64,000 bases of DNA from Actinoalloteichus fjordicus (GTDB taxonomy: Bacteria; Actinomycetota; Actinomycetes; Mycobacteriales; Pseudonocardiaceae). Each line of letters begins with the position of its first letter. Positions within the stretch are counted from its first letter, which is position 1. Below, one piece after another: positions 18,989-27,565 of the stretch. The DNA lies in NCBI RefSeq assembly GCF_001941625.1, contig NZ_CP016076.1, forward strand, positions 2,232,001 through 2,296,000, read 5' to 3'. The notes beneath the pieces are model-generated. The model ran no database searches, was not told where the DNA came from, and was given only the letters and a program-made list of their open reading frames with translations. The position numbers were made by a program, and so were the translations under genes.

Positions 18989-19469
18989 GTCAGATGCTGC
19001 CGAATTGGATTCGATTGATCTTGAGATTCTCCGTCTGTTGCAGAACGACGCACGGATGGCGAACAAGGAACTGGCCGCCGCCGTGCGCGTCGCGCCGTCG
19101 ACCTGCCTGGATCGCGTCGCGCGGCTGCGCTCGATCGGCGTCATCCTCGGCCAGACGATCCGCGTGGACCCGGAGCGGCTGGGCAGGCCCCTGGACGCGC
19201 TGATCTCCCTGCGCATCCAGCCGCATCGACGTGAGCTGGTCGAGCCCTTCGTCTCACACGTGCTCGGCCTGCCCGAGACCAGGGCGCTCTACAACCTGGC
19301 GGGTCCCGACGACTATCTCGTCCACGTCTCCACGGCAGGCGCCGCCGACCTGCAACGCCTGGTGCTCGACGAGTTCGCCTCCCGTGACGAGGTCTCCCGC
19401 GTGCAGACCACCCTGATCTTTCAACAGTGGTCCGGCGGTCCGCTGCTGCCGCCTGCCGGATCGGCGTGA
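18987..19469 (+). CDS. Lrp/AsnC family transcriptional regulator
   Basis: A 160-residue protein with an N-terminal helix-turn-helix ([27 protein letters not shown]... [16 protein letters not shown], about residues 6-55) and a C-terminal RAM domain (about 65-150) with [16 protein letters not shown], the amino-acid-binding region. ATG 18987 begins the normal family start; an in-frame start at 18957 would add an unconserved stretch. It is divergent from the LysE exporter and probably activates it in response to an amino acid. Confidence 0.93.
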   Translation: MSDAAELDSIDLEILRLLQNDARMANKELAAAVRVAPSTCLDRVARLRSIGVILGQTIRVDPERLGRPLDALISLRIQPHRRELVEPFVSHVLGLPETRALYNLAGPDDYLVHVSTAGAADLQRLVLDEFASRDEVSRVQTTLIFQQWSGGPLLPPAGSA

Positions 19470-19561
19470 CGCACCGCACCCCCCGGCGGGACCGGGATGT
19501 GGGGATCATGGCCTGACCCCGTCGTGACGGCCGTCGTGCCGTCCTCGTCAGAAGGAGCCGG

Positions 19562-20173
19562 ATGAGCCGGATCGAGGTCGGACCGCCGCCGCTGCCGCAG
19601 CTCGACGCGCCATGGGAGGCCCGCTGGGCACGAGCCGAGGGACCCGACCTGGACCTGGTCCACGACTGGATGAACCGCGACCACGTGGCGGCGTTCTGGC
19701 ACCAGGACTGGCCGAGGGAACGCTGGCGCGAGGAGTTGGCCGCGCAGTCTGCGGGTGACCACTCCCGCCCGGTGTTCCTGCTGTACGAGGGAAGTCCGCT
19801 GGCCTACCTGGAGGTCTACCGGGCGAGCCGAGATCGGCTGGCCGCGTGTTATCCGGTACAGCCCCACGACCTCGGGGTGCACGTCGCGATCGGCGACCGG
19901 CTCGCCACCGGGCGCGGACTGGGCCGGGCGCTGCTCGGCGCGGTCGCGCGCGGACTGCTGCGGGCCGACCCGGCCTGTGACCGAGTGGTCGCCGAACCCG
20001 ACGTCGCCAACCCGGCCTCCGTTCGTGCCTTCCTCGCGGCGGGCTTCGTCGACCACGGCGAGATCACCCTGCCGGACAAGACGGCCGCCCTGCTGATTCA
20101 CCCCCGCCGGCCCGAACCGCCCGCCGACCCCGACCGCGCCGAAGAGGCGACGGCCGCGCCGCCGGTCGCGTGA
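19562..20173 (+). CDS. GNAT acyltransferase of the siderophore IucB/MbtK type
   Basis: A 203-residue member of the Acetyltransf_8 group. [18 protein letters not shown] near the start and the GNAT core [22 protein letters not shown] (acyl-CoA loop), followed by [22 protein letters not shown], are characteristic. Family members acylate N-hydroxylysine or related amines in siderophore synthesis. No siderophore synthetase or monooxygenase is nearby, so this copy may have another amine substrate or act from afar. AAGGAGC precedes the ATG. The final 25 residues are Pro/Glu/Ala-rich. Confidence 0.85.
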
Positions 20174-20187
20174 CGCGCGGCGGCGCG

Positions 20188-20331
20188 GAACGGGCGTCGG
20201 AACGGGCGTCGGAACGGGCGTCGGAACGGGCGTCGGAACGGGCGTCGGAACGGGCGTCGGAACGGGCGTCGGAACGGGCGTCGGAACGGGCGTCGGAACG
20301 GGCGTCGGAACGGGCGTCGGAACGGGCGTCG
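20188..20331. repeat. Minisatellite: 12 perfect copies of a 12-bp unit
   Basis: GAACGGGCGTCG repeated twelve times head to tail with no mismatch, between the GNAT stop (20173) and the aviRa stop (20336). The unit is a multiple of three, so each frame stays open: one plus frame would read (ERAS)n from a GTG at 20170 and a minus frame (SDAR)n. Neither has other support as a gene. Perfect copies imply recent expansion or ongoing homogenisation. Confidence 0.97.
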
Positions 20332-20335
20332 GCGA

Positions 20336-21220
20336 TCAGTCGGGGAGATCGCCCGCTCGGAGCAACACCGAGGAGCGGGCGCCGATCCGAACGCGCTCCA
20401 GCGGCCGCAGCCCGGCGGGCAGTGCCACCCGGCGGGAACGGTCGACGAGGACGATCACGGCCGCCGGGGGCAGCGCAGGGCGCAGCGCGCGCAGCAGCGT
20501 CGTGACTCGAGCCGCCCTGGTCGCCTCCGCAGCGGCCGGATTCTCGGCGGTGCCGCCGGCGCGGTGCGGGCCGGGGCTGCGCGAGCCGGGGCTGTGCAGA
20601 CCATGGGCGGCCGAGTCCTCGGAGGCAGGCCCCGCAGCCGTCGGGTCCGTCGCTTCGGCTCGCCCCTGCCAGTCGGTCTGCTCGCCGTAGGGCAGGTCCG
20701 TGATCACCAGGTCGACCGGGGGAAGTCCCGCCACTGCCGCCTGCGTCTCGGCCGGGTCCGTCGCGTCGGTGCGGCGGATGAGGGCGGGCAGGTCGCCGCC
20801 GCCCACCCGGAGCAGGCCGTCCAGCCTGCCTGCGGCCTCGGCGGCCTCGGCATAGGAGGGCTTGTCGAACTGCCCGGCCAGCTCCCGCAGCCGCGTCGCG
20901 CGGGCCCGCAGCCCCGCCGTGCTCAGCATGGCCAGGTTCTCGGTCGCCAGTTCGCAGGCTCGGGGATCGATATCGGAGGCGAGCACCGTGCCCAGTTCGC
21001 GGCGGTACAACAGCCCGAGGACGGTGAGCAGGTATCCGCTGCCGCACAACGGGTCCCACAGGGTCAGCTCGCGCCGATCCGGGAGCCACGCCCGTGCCCT
21101 GGCGAACAGCTCGACGGCCGGCCGGACCGGGAAGGCGGGAAAACCGGGCGCCGAGCGCAGCACCGATCCGCTCGCCAGGTCGGCGTGATCGGTCCGCTCG
21201 ACGGCGAAACGGTAGGACAC
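20336..21220 (-). CDS. aviRa: 23S rRNA methyltransferase AviRa homologue
   Basis: A 294-residue SAM-dependent methylase closely resembling AviRa of the avilamycin cluster, which methylates 23S rRNA at G2535 and protects against orthosomycins. Matching segments include the start [32 protein letters not shown], the SAM motif [22 protein letters not shown], the acidic [28 protein letters not shown] and [13 protein letters not shown] Ser/Gly/His-rich insertion of about 45 residues (around 195-240) is absent from AviRa as I recall it. No orthosomycin genes are visible, so it is either stand-alone resistance or at a cluster edge. The stop is five bases from the minisatellite. Confidence 0.88.
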
Positions 21221-21589
21221 CGGGCACTCCCACTTCAGGCGGCCGACGACGAACCGGGCCGACGGCGTCGCGCCCAGCCTAGGACAGCGGCTCGACCTGC
21301 CTCCGGCTCGACCTGCCTCCGCCTCGACCCGATCCGACCGGGCCGATGCGACGCGGCGGGCTCCGGGTGCACCGCCTCGGGCCGAATCGTGCCGACCCCG
21401 GGCTTCTCGCCAAGATCACCGGGGCGGACCTAGACGACGATGCAGGCGATGGGCCCTGCTCGTCGTGCTGGCAGCCGTTGCGCCCCCCACAGCCGCCCGG
21501 CTGCCGCTCTGCCGCTGACGCACCCGCCGCACCCGCCGCACGTGCCGTCCCGGCCCGCCCGCGCGTGCCCGGCGGCGTGGCCGTCCGCG
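21221..21589. other. Intergenic region without a supported gene
   Basis: Very GC-rich, with low-complexity Arg/Pro/Ala-type reading frames only. A 16-base direct duplication (GCTCGACCTGCCTCCG) occurs around 21291-21322. I see no promoter or RNA gene. It leads into the transposase remnant. Confidence 0.4.
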
Positions 21590-21871
21590 CACCAGACCGG
21601 AGGTGTCCCGGCCGACGAAGCGAATTCGTCCCGCATGATCCGCGACCACGTGCGCAAGCGCCGCAGCCGGACGTCGGTCCAGGCGGATCAGCATGGACAC
21701 CGGCCGCGACGCAGTCAGCCCAGCCGGCGGCCGGAGGCCTTCGCCCGTCAGGCCAGCGGGCAGCGCCACATCATCAAGCGGTGCATGAACCGTCGCGAGC
21801 AGTGGCGCGGCATCGACACCTGCTACGCGAAGACCGGAACCAGCCGTCCCGCCGGGCTCCCCGTCGCCTCG
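21590..21871 (+). pseudogene. IS5-family transposase remnant (C-terminal part)
   Basis: A plus-strand frame reads HQTGGVPADEANSSRMIRDH, then VRKRRSRTSVQ, a diverged basic stretch, RRPEAF, and IIKRCMNRREQWRGIDTCYA, KTGTSRPAGLPVAS. This follows the IS5 DDE transposase C-terminus as I know it: an AD(K)AYSSR block, then N-V-V-E-R-C-F-N-R-L-K-Q-W-R-G with the catalytic Glu, then RYDKTA. Here the catalytic VVERC has become IIKRC (Glu to Lys) and the N-terminal half with the two Asp residues is missing, so it is dead. I cannot find terminal inverted repeats. Confidence 0.75.
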
Positions 21872-22110
21872 CCTCCACCCGATCCGCTCGGTGATCCAGC
21901 CGAGAGTCCCTAGGACGCGGGCGGTCCGAGCCGGTGATTTCCCGGAACTACCCTGTGATGGTCCGGCTCGCCAGCCTCTCGGGCGGCGGCGCGCACCCCG
22001 AGAGCGGGGGCACGCTGCGTGGCCGTGTCACGGAGGCAGGCGTGCGACGGCGTCGGTCCGTGCCGCACGGCCCGTGCCGACACCACCCCCAGGTCACGAG
22101 GAGACGTGGC

Positions 22111-23277
22111 ATGACTCGAACCGGTGACCACGCGGCCACGAGCGCCGAGCTGGGCGGACCCGAGGGCTCGACGACACCCGAGCCGGTGTTCCGGGCAGGC
22201 GACGCCGAGGTGGTCCGTGCCGTCGACGGCCATCTGGCTCGCTACCTGGCCGCCCGTCGAGCCGAGTCGCTCGCCCTCGACGACGACTTCACCGTGGAGC
22301 TGGTCGACCCGCTCGTCTCCTTCGTCCGCGACGGCGGCAAGCGAATCCGCCCGCTGTTCGCGTGGTGGGGCTGGCGGGCGGCAGGCGGCGCCGCGACCGG
22401 GGCCGAGGCCGACGCGGTGCTGCGCGCCGTCAGCGCGGTGGAGCTGGTGCACGCCTGCGCGCTGGTGCACGACGACGTGATGGACGGCTCCGACGTCCGC
22501 CGTGGGCGGCCCGCCGTGCACGTGGCCATGGAGTCGATGCACCGGGACGCCGGGATGCGCGGCGACGGTGCGAACTTCGGCCGGTCGGTGGCCGTCCTGG
22601 TCGGCGACCTGGCGCTGTGCTGGGCCGACGACATGCTGCACCAGTCCGGGGTGCCGCACGAACTGCTGCACCGCGCGGGCGCCGCGTGGCGGGCCATGCG
22701 CACCGAGATGATGGCGGGACAGTTCCTCGACCTGCGTACTCAGGCGGCGGGCAGCGAGTCGATCGAGGCCGCGCTGCGGGTGAACCTGCTCAAGACGGCG
22801 GGCTACACCGTGCAGCAGCCGCTGCGCCTCGGTGCGCTGCTGGGCGGCGCGGGCCACGACGTGACGACCGCGCTCCATGAGTACGGCGCCGATCTCGGCA
22901 TCGCGTTCCAGCTCCGAGACGACCTGCTCGGCGTCTTCGGCGAGCCCGAGACCACCGGAAAGCCCGCAGGCGACGACATCCGCGAGGGCAAGCACACCGT
23001 GCTGGTCAACGAGGCGCTGCGGCTCGCCGATGCCGAGGGCCGTCCCGGCTCCGGTGCGACGCTGCGTGCCGCGCTCGGCGACGCCGACCTCTCGCCGCAA
23101 CGACTTGTCGAGGTCAGGAGCCTGCTCGTCGAGTCGGGCGCGGTGGACCTCGTGGAGCGACGCATCGAGTCGCTCGCCGCCTCGGCGGTGGAGCGGCTGT
23201 CGACCGTCGACCTGCCGGAACCGGCCGCCGCCCGGCTGCGCACCCTGGCCGACGCGATGATCCGTCGTGATGTCTGA
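22111..23277 (+). CDS. crtE: Polyprenyl (geranylgeranyl) diphosphate synthase
   Basis: Trans-prenyltransferase giving C20 GGPP for carotenoids. The 388-residue protein has the first aspartate-rich motif in ALVHDDVMDGSDVRRGRP, the K-R pair in GGKRIRP, and the second motif FQLRDDLLGVFGEPETTGKPAGDDIREGKHTVL. The ATG at 22111 follows GAGGAG by eight bases; a longer in-frame start at 21934 has no such site. It is followed at once by phytoene desaturase and phytoene synthase genes, which makes the carotenoid role secure, although chain length (C20) is inferred. Confidence 0.93.
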   Translation: MTRTGDHAATSAELGGPEGSTTPEPVFRAGDAEVVRAVDGHLARYLAARRAESLALDDDFTVELVDPLVSFVRDGGKRIRPLFAWWGWRAAGGAATGAEADAVLRAVSAVELVHACALVHDDVMDGSDVRRGRPAVHVAMESMHRDAGMRGDGANFGRSVAVLVGDLALCWADDMLHQSGVPHELLHRAGAAWRAMRTEMMAGQFLDLRTQAAGSESIEAALRVNLLKTAGYTVQQPLRLGALLGGAGHDVTTALHEYGADLGIAFQLRDDLLGVFGEPETTGKPAGDDIREGKHTVLVNEALRLADAEGRPGSGATLRAALGDADLSPQRLVEVRSLLVESGAVDLVERRIESLAASAVERLSTVDLPEPAAARLRTLADAMIRRDV

Positions 23278-23332
23278 GCCTGCCCACCGTCGCCGCCGAG
23301 GCTGGGCAGGCACCCTGCGTCCGGAGCGTGGG

Positions 23333-24844
23333 ATGAGCGGGCGGACCGACCATGTCGTGGTCGTCGGCGCCGGGCTCGCCGGGCTGTCCGCCGCGCTGCA
23401 CCTGCTCGGCGCGGGCCGCCGGGTCACCGTCGTCGAGTCCGCGAGTCACCCGGGAGGCAGGGCGGGCCTGCTGGACGCGGCGGGCTATCGGGTGGACACC
23501 GGACCCACCGTGCTGACCATGCCCGAGGTCGTCGCCGACGCACTCGGCGCCGTGGGCGAGTCACTGGCCGACCGACTCGACCTGGTGCCACTGCACCCGG
23601 CCTACCAGGCACGCTTCGCCGACGGCAGCGCACTGGCCGTGCACTCCGACGCGGCGGCGATGGAGGCAGAGGTCCGCCGGTTCGCCGGGCCTCGGGAGGC
23701 GGCGGGCTACCGGCGACTGCGACGGTGGCTGACCGAACTCTACGAGGCGCAGTTCGACCGGTTCATCGCCGCGAACCTGGGCTCGCCGCTGGACCTGATG
23801 CACCCGGCGGCGGCCCGGCTCGTCGCGCTCGGCGGCCTCGGCAGGCTCGGACCTGCGGTGGGCAGGCACCTGCGGGATGAGCGGCTGCGGCGGGTGTTCT
23901 CCTTCCAGGCGCTGTACGCGGGTCTGTCGCCGCAGCGCGCCATGGCCGCCTACGGCGTGATCGCCTATCTGGACACCGTCGGCGGCGTGTGGTTCCCGAA
24001 GGGCGGCATGCGGGCCCTGCCCCGTGCCCTCGCCGACGCCGCCGCCGCACACGGCGCCGAGTTCCGCTACGACAGTCCGGTGCGTCGACTCGAGCGGGTC
24101 GGCGACCGGGTGCGTGCCGTGCACACCGATCAGGAGCGGATCGAGTGTGATGCGGTCGTGCTCACCCCCGACCTGCCCGTCGCCTACCGCCTGCTCGGCC
24201 GGACACCGCGTCGGCTCGTGCCGTTGCGTTGGTCGCCCTCCGCCGTCGTCCTGCACCTAGGGGTCGCGAGCGGGGCGCAGGCGGACCCCGCCCACCACGT
24301 CATCTCCTTCGGCGGGGCCTGGCGCCGAACCTTCCGCGAGATCATCGACGAGGGGCGGCTGATGTCGGACCCGTCGTTGCTGGTCACCCGGCCCACGGTG
24401 ACCGATCCGACGCTGGCCCCGGACGGCCGTGAGCTGTTGTACCTGTTGGCGCCCGCCCCGAACCTGGCCGTCGGCCGCCAGGACTGGGCCAGGATCGGCC
24501 CGGCCTACCGTGACGAGCTGATCGCGGTGGCGACCCGGCGCGGCCTGCTCATCGGCGAGCCGGACATCGACCTGAACCATCTGGTCACCCCGCGCGACTG
24601 GGCCGAGGGCGGGCACGGCGCGGGCACGCCGTTCTCTCTCGCGCACACGCTGAGCCAGACCGGTCCGTTTCGGCCGGGCAATCGGGTGGCGGGCACGGTC
24701 AACGTGGCGCTGGCGGGCTCCGGGACGACCCCCGGCGTCGGCGTGCCGACCGCGCTGATCTCGGGCAAGCTCGCCGCCGCGCGCGTCACGGGCATCCCGG
24801 CGGGTCCCGGCCGCAGCAGGCAAGGACGGACGCACGGGCGATGA
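23333..24844 (+). CDS. crtI: Phytoene desaturase
   Basis: FAD-dependent CrtI-type desaturase, 503 residues from ATG 23333. The N-terminal dinucleotide fold is [21 protein letters not shown] and the C-terminal FAD signature region is [22 protein letters not shown]. The middle has [14 protein letters not shown] typical of phytoene desaturases. In-frame starts at 23267/23270 overlap the crtE stop but lack a ribosome site, whereas GGAG is about nine bases before 23333. The gene converts phytoene toward lycopene or neurosporene. It overlaps crtB by four bases (ATGA). Confidence 0.93.
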   Translation: MSGRTDHVVVVGAGLAGLSAALHLLGAGRRVTVVESASHPGGRAGLLDAAGYRVDTGPTVLTMPEVVADALGAVGESLADRLDLVPLHPAYQARFADGSALAVHSDAAAMEAEVRRFAGPREAAGYRRLRRWLTELYEAQFDRFIAANLGSPLDLMHPAAARLVALGGLGRLGPAVGRHLRDERLRRVFSFQALYAGLSPQRAMAAYGVIAYLDTVGGVWFPKGGMRALPRALADAAAAHGAEFRYDSPVRRLERVGDRVRAVHTDQERIECDAVVLTPDLPVAYRLLGRTPRRLVPLRWSPSAVVLHLGVASGAQADPAHHVISFGGAWRRTFREIIDEGRLMSDPSLLVTRPTVTDPTLAPDGRELLYLLAPAPNLAVGRQDWARIGPAYRDELIAVATRRGLLIGEPDIDLNHLVTPRDWAEGGHGAGTPFSLAHTLSQTGPFRPGNRVAGTVNVALAGSGTTPGVGVPTALISGKLAAARVTGIPAGPGRSRQGRTHGR

Positions 24845-25836
24845 GCCGGGCCGAACTGGACGCGGCGGGAATCCGGGGCGCCGTGCTGCGGAACTCCTAT
24901 GCACGGTGCCGGGCGCTCAACGCCCGCCACGGTCGCACCTACTTCCTTGCCACCCGGCTGCTGCGTCCCGACCAGCGGCCCGCCGTGCACGCCCTCTACG
25001 GCTTCGCCCGCTGGGTGGACGACATCGTCGACGAACCAGGAACGGTCGATCCCACGGCCCGGCTGCACCTGGTGGCCGACCAGACCGCCGCCGAGCTGGC
25101 CGCCGGACGCAGCGGCCATCCGATCCTGGCCGCGGTGGTCGACACCGTCACCCGTTACGGCATCGAGCACCACCTGATCACCGACTTCCTCGTCTCGATG
25201 CGCATGGACCTGACGGTCACCGAGTACGCCAGCGCCGCCGACCTGGCCGTGTACGTCCGGGGCTCCGCCGAGGTGATCGGCCTCCAACTGCTCCCGGTGT
25301 TCGGCACCGTCGGGGCGCGCGGCGCGGCGGCCCGCCATGCCGCCGCACTCGGCGAGGCGTTCCAACTGACCAACTTCCTCCGCGACGTCGGCGAGGACCT
25401 CGACCGGGGCAGGCTCTACCTGCCGCTGGACGAGCTGGCCGCCTTCGGCGTCGACCGAGACCGGCTCCTCTGGTGTAGGCGACTCGGGCGACCGGACCCG
25501 CGAGTGCGGCGGGCGCTGGCGCACTTCATCGCCCGCAATCGAGCGGTGTATCGGCGGGCGCTGCCGGGCATCCCGATGCTCGCGCCGGACGCACGGCCCT
25601 GTGTCGCCACCGCCGCCGTCCTCTACCAGGGCATCCTCGACGAGATCGAGGACTCCGACGTCGACGTCCTCCTGCATCGCGCCGTCGTCCCCCGCAGCAG
25701 ACGACTCGCCGTGGTCGCACCGGCGGTCCTGCACAGCCTCGGCAGGCGGATGCGGTCCAAGGCAGCAGATCGCCTGCGCCGGACGCCGGGAACCGAGCGA
25801 TCGGAGACGCCGCTGCCGGGAGCACGGCGGGCCTGA
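24841..25836 (+). CDS. crtB: Phytoene synthase
   Basis: Joins two GGPP into phytoene. The 331-residue squalene/phytoene synthase has both Asp-rich sites: [13 protein letters not shown] (about residues 54-66) and [18 protein letters not shown] (about 177-194), plus RMDL at the substrate channel. ATGA coupling to crtI gives the unit crtE-crtI-crtB. No cyclase, hydroxylase or glycosyltransferase follows, so the end product cannot be predicted from here. The C-terminal 35 residues are Arg-rich and unconserved. Confidence 0.95.
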   Translation: MSRAELDAAGIRGAVLRNSYARCRALNARHGRTYFLATRLLRPDQRPAVHALYGFARWVDDIVDEPGTVDPTARLHLVADQTAAELAAGRSGHPILAAVVDTVTRYGIEHHLITDFLVSMRMDLTVTEYASAADLAVYVRGSAEVIGLQLLPVFGTVGARGAAARHAAALGEAFQLTNFLRDVGEDLDRGRLYLPLDELAAFGVDRDRLLWCRRLGRPDPRVRRALAHFIARNRAVYRRALPGIPMLAPDARPCVATAAVLYQGILDEIEDSDVDVLLHRAVVPRSRRLAVVAPAVLHSLGRRMRSKAADRLRRTPGTERSETPLPGARRA

Positions 25837-26263
25837 CCACTCCGCGTTCTGCGCGGGCGTCGCCGACGGTCCGGGTGGGCTGGGCCGTCGCCTGTCGAGG
25901 CCTGTGCCGAGCCCGCGCGAGCTGCGTCCGCCGAAGACGGGCTCAGGCGCCCGCGCCCGCCTGACGATCCTGCCGGTACTCGGCCCGCCCGTCCTGGATG
26001 TCCGGAGCCGCCCACAAGTCCCCGCCGCCCACCAGCCCCGACCCGTGGTGGACCGCGTTCGGAGCGAGCCCCGCCACGTGTCCGCACCGCTGATCCGGCC
26101 GGCGACACCACCCCGTTACTACACCTGGCCCCACCCCGGCACGGGGGCAGGCCACCAGGGCTTCCGACTGGCTGTCGCCATGGTCATCGCACCGCGAGAT
26201 TCCTAGATTTTCCCTTGTCAGAAGGTTGCGAATGCGGCACGGACGATCGGCACGGGGAAGATC
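25837..26263. other. Intergenic region
   Basis: No supported gene. Low-complexity frames on both strands are shadows or noise. The last 60 bases are AT-richer (AGATTCCTAGATTTTCCC) and probably hold the promoter of the DUF1023 gene, but no confident hexamers can be picked. Confidence 0.4.
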
Positions 26264-27565
26264 ATGAGAAACGCACGCGCTGGTGTGGTGACGCTGGTCC
26301 TCGCCCTGCTGCTGCCGTGGTGCGCGGGCTCGGCGACGGGGCCGGCACCGCTGCAGCCGCTGACGGGGGCAGCGGAATGGTCGCGACAGGTCGTCGACGG
26401 AGTGGCGACACCGGATCCCGAGTCGGCCGACCCGAGGGTCGTCGCCGAGTTCTTCGCGAGTCTGCGCCCGCAGCAGGCCGAGGAGCTCGCCGAGAGATTT
26501 CCCTTCGTCGTCGGCAATCTCGACGGCGCGCCCGCCACACTGCGGTACGCGGCGAATCGGCGGGCGCTCGCGCAGGAGCGAAGCAGGCTGCGTGCGGTCG
26601 CGGCCGATGTCGAGGAGTACGGGCCTGCCAGGGACTCGGCGCGGCACCTGGCGGCCGTCTACGGGCGTCTCGCCAGGGACGGCAGACCGATCCTCGTGTT
26701 CGACCCGCGCGGTCGGGGTCGCTATGCCGAGGTGCACGGTGACCTGGAACGCGCCGAGCACGTCGCCGTCATGGTCCCCGGCACGGGCATCACCCTGCGC
26801 TCCTTCGATCCCCGTTCCGACCACGTCGGCACGCCGGGGGAGATGGGCGCCGCCCTGTACGCGGCGCAGCGTGCGCTGACGACGGAACCGGCGACGGCGG
26901 TGATCGCCTGGGCGGGCTACGACACCCCGCAGGCCCTGGGCGTCGGCGCCGCGACCGCGACTCATGCCGAGGCCGGGGCGGTGCTGCTGAACAGGCTCGT
27001 CGAGGGTCTGCACGCCGCGCGGGCGGCGCTGGACGGGACGGCGGAGGGCGGCGAGGACAGCGCGTCGACGCCCGGCCGACCGGCCGCCCCGACAGCGTCT
27101 GCTCGCCCTTCTGCCGTTCGCCTCGCAGCAGACTCGGCGAACACGTCGGGGGCGGCCGCACCGCCCCTGCGGCTCGCACTGTTCTGCCACAGCTACGGAT
27201 CGGTGGTGTGCGGCCGGGCCGCCGCAGGCCTCCCGGTGCAGGACGTCGTCTTCTTCGGCAGCCCCGGCGTCGGCGTGGACTCGGCGGACGAGTTGAACAC
27301 CGACGCTCGCGTCTGGGCCGCGCGCGGGCCGCAGGACTGGATTCGACATGTCCCCAACGTCCGCCTGCTCGGCTTCGGACACGGTCGCGACCCGTCGTCG
27401 GCGGCCTTCGGCGCCCGGCGAGTCCCGGCCGCGCGCGTCGCGGGCCACGACGGCTACCTCCGGGGCGACAGCGACGCCGCCCGCTGGTTCACCCGCATCT
27501 CGCTCGGCCTCGCCGCCGAGCCGTACTCGCCGTCGAACAGGACGTGGACCGATGCCCAGATCTGA
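26264..27565 (+). CDS. Secreted alpha/beta hydrolase, DUF1023 type
   Basis: A 433-residue protein starting with a signal peptide (MRNARAGVVTLVLALLLPWCAGS). The mature part has the DUF1023 pattern: RGRGRYAEVHGDLERAEHVAVMVPGTG, TAVIAWAGYDTP, the nucleophile elbow CHSYGSVVCG (GxSxG with His for the first Gly), VVFFGSPGV, and a late His in VAGHDGYL. Actinobacterial members are uncharacterised extracytoplasmic hydrolases. An Ala/Ser/Pro-rich insertion of about 50 residues precedes the elbow. The stop overlaps the next start by 14 bases. Confidence 0.85.
   Translation: MRNARAGVVTLVLALLLPWCAGSATGPAPLQPLTGAAEWSRQVVDGVATPDPESADPRVVAEFFASLRPQQAEELAERFPFVVGNLDGAPATLRYAANRRALAQERSRLRAVAADVEEYGPARDSARHLAAVYGRLARDGRPILVFDPRGRGRYAEVHGDLERAEHVAVMVPGTGITLRSFDPRSDHVGTPGEMGAALYAAQRALTTEPATAVIAWAGYDTPQALGVGAATATHAEAGAVLLNRLVEGLHAARAALDGTAEGGEDSASTPGRPAAPTASARPSAVRLAADSANTSGAAAPPLRLALFCHSYGSVVCGRAAAGLPVQDVVFFGSPGVGVDSADELNTDARVWAARGPQDWIRHVPNVRLLGFGHGRDPSSAAFGARRVPAARVAGHDGYLRGDSDAARWFTRISLGLAAEPYSPSNRTWTDAQI

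Noticed and set aside
20170-20505. An ERAS-repeat protein starting at the GTG overlapping the GNAT stop
   Set aside because: Outside the minisatellite the frame is the antisense of aviRa. Only the chance GTGA overlap supports it.
25943-27448. A 501-codon minus-strand frame opposite the DUF1023 hydrolase
   Set aside because: Antisense shadow; the plus-strand gene has a signal peptide and a nucleophile elbow.
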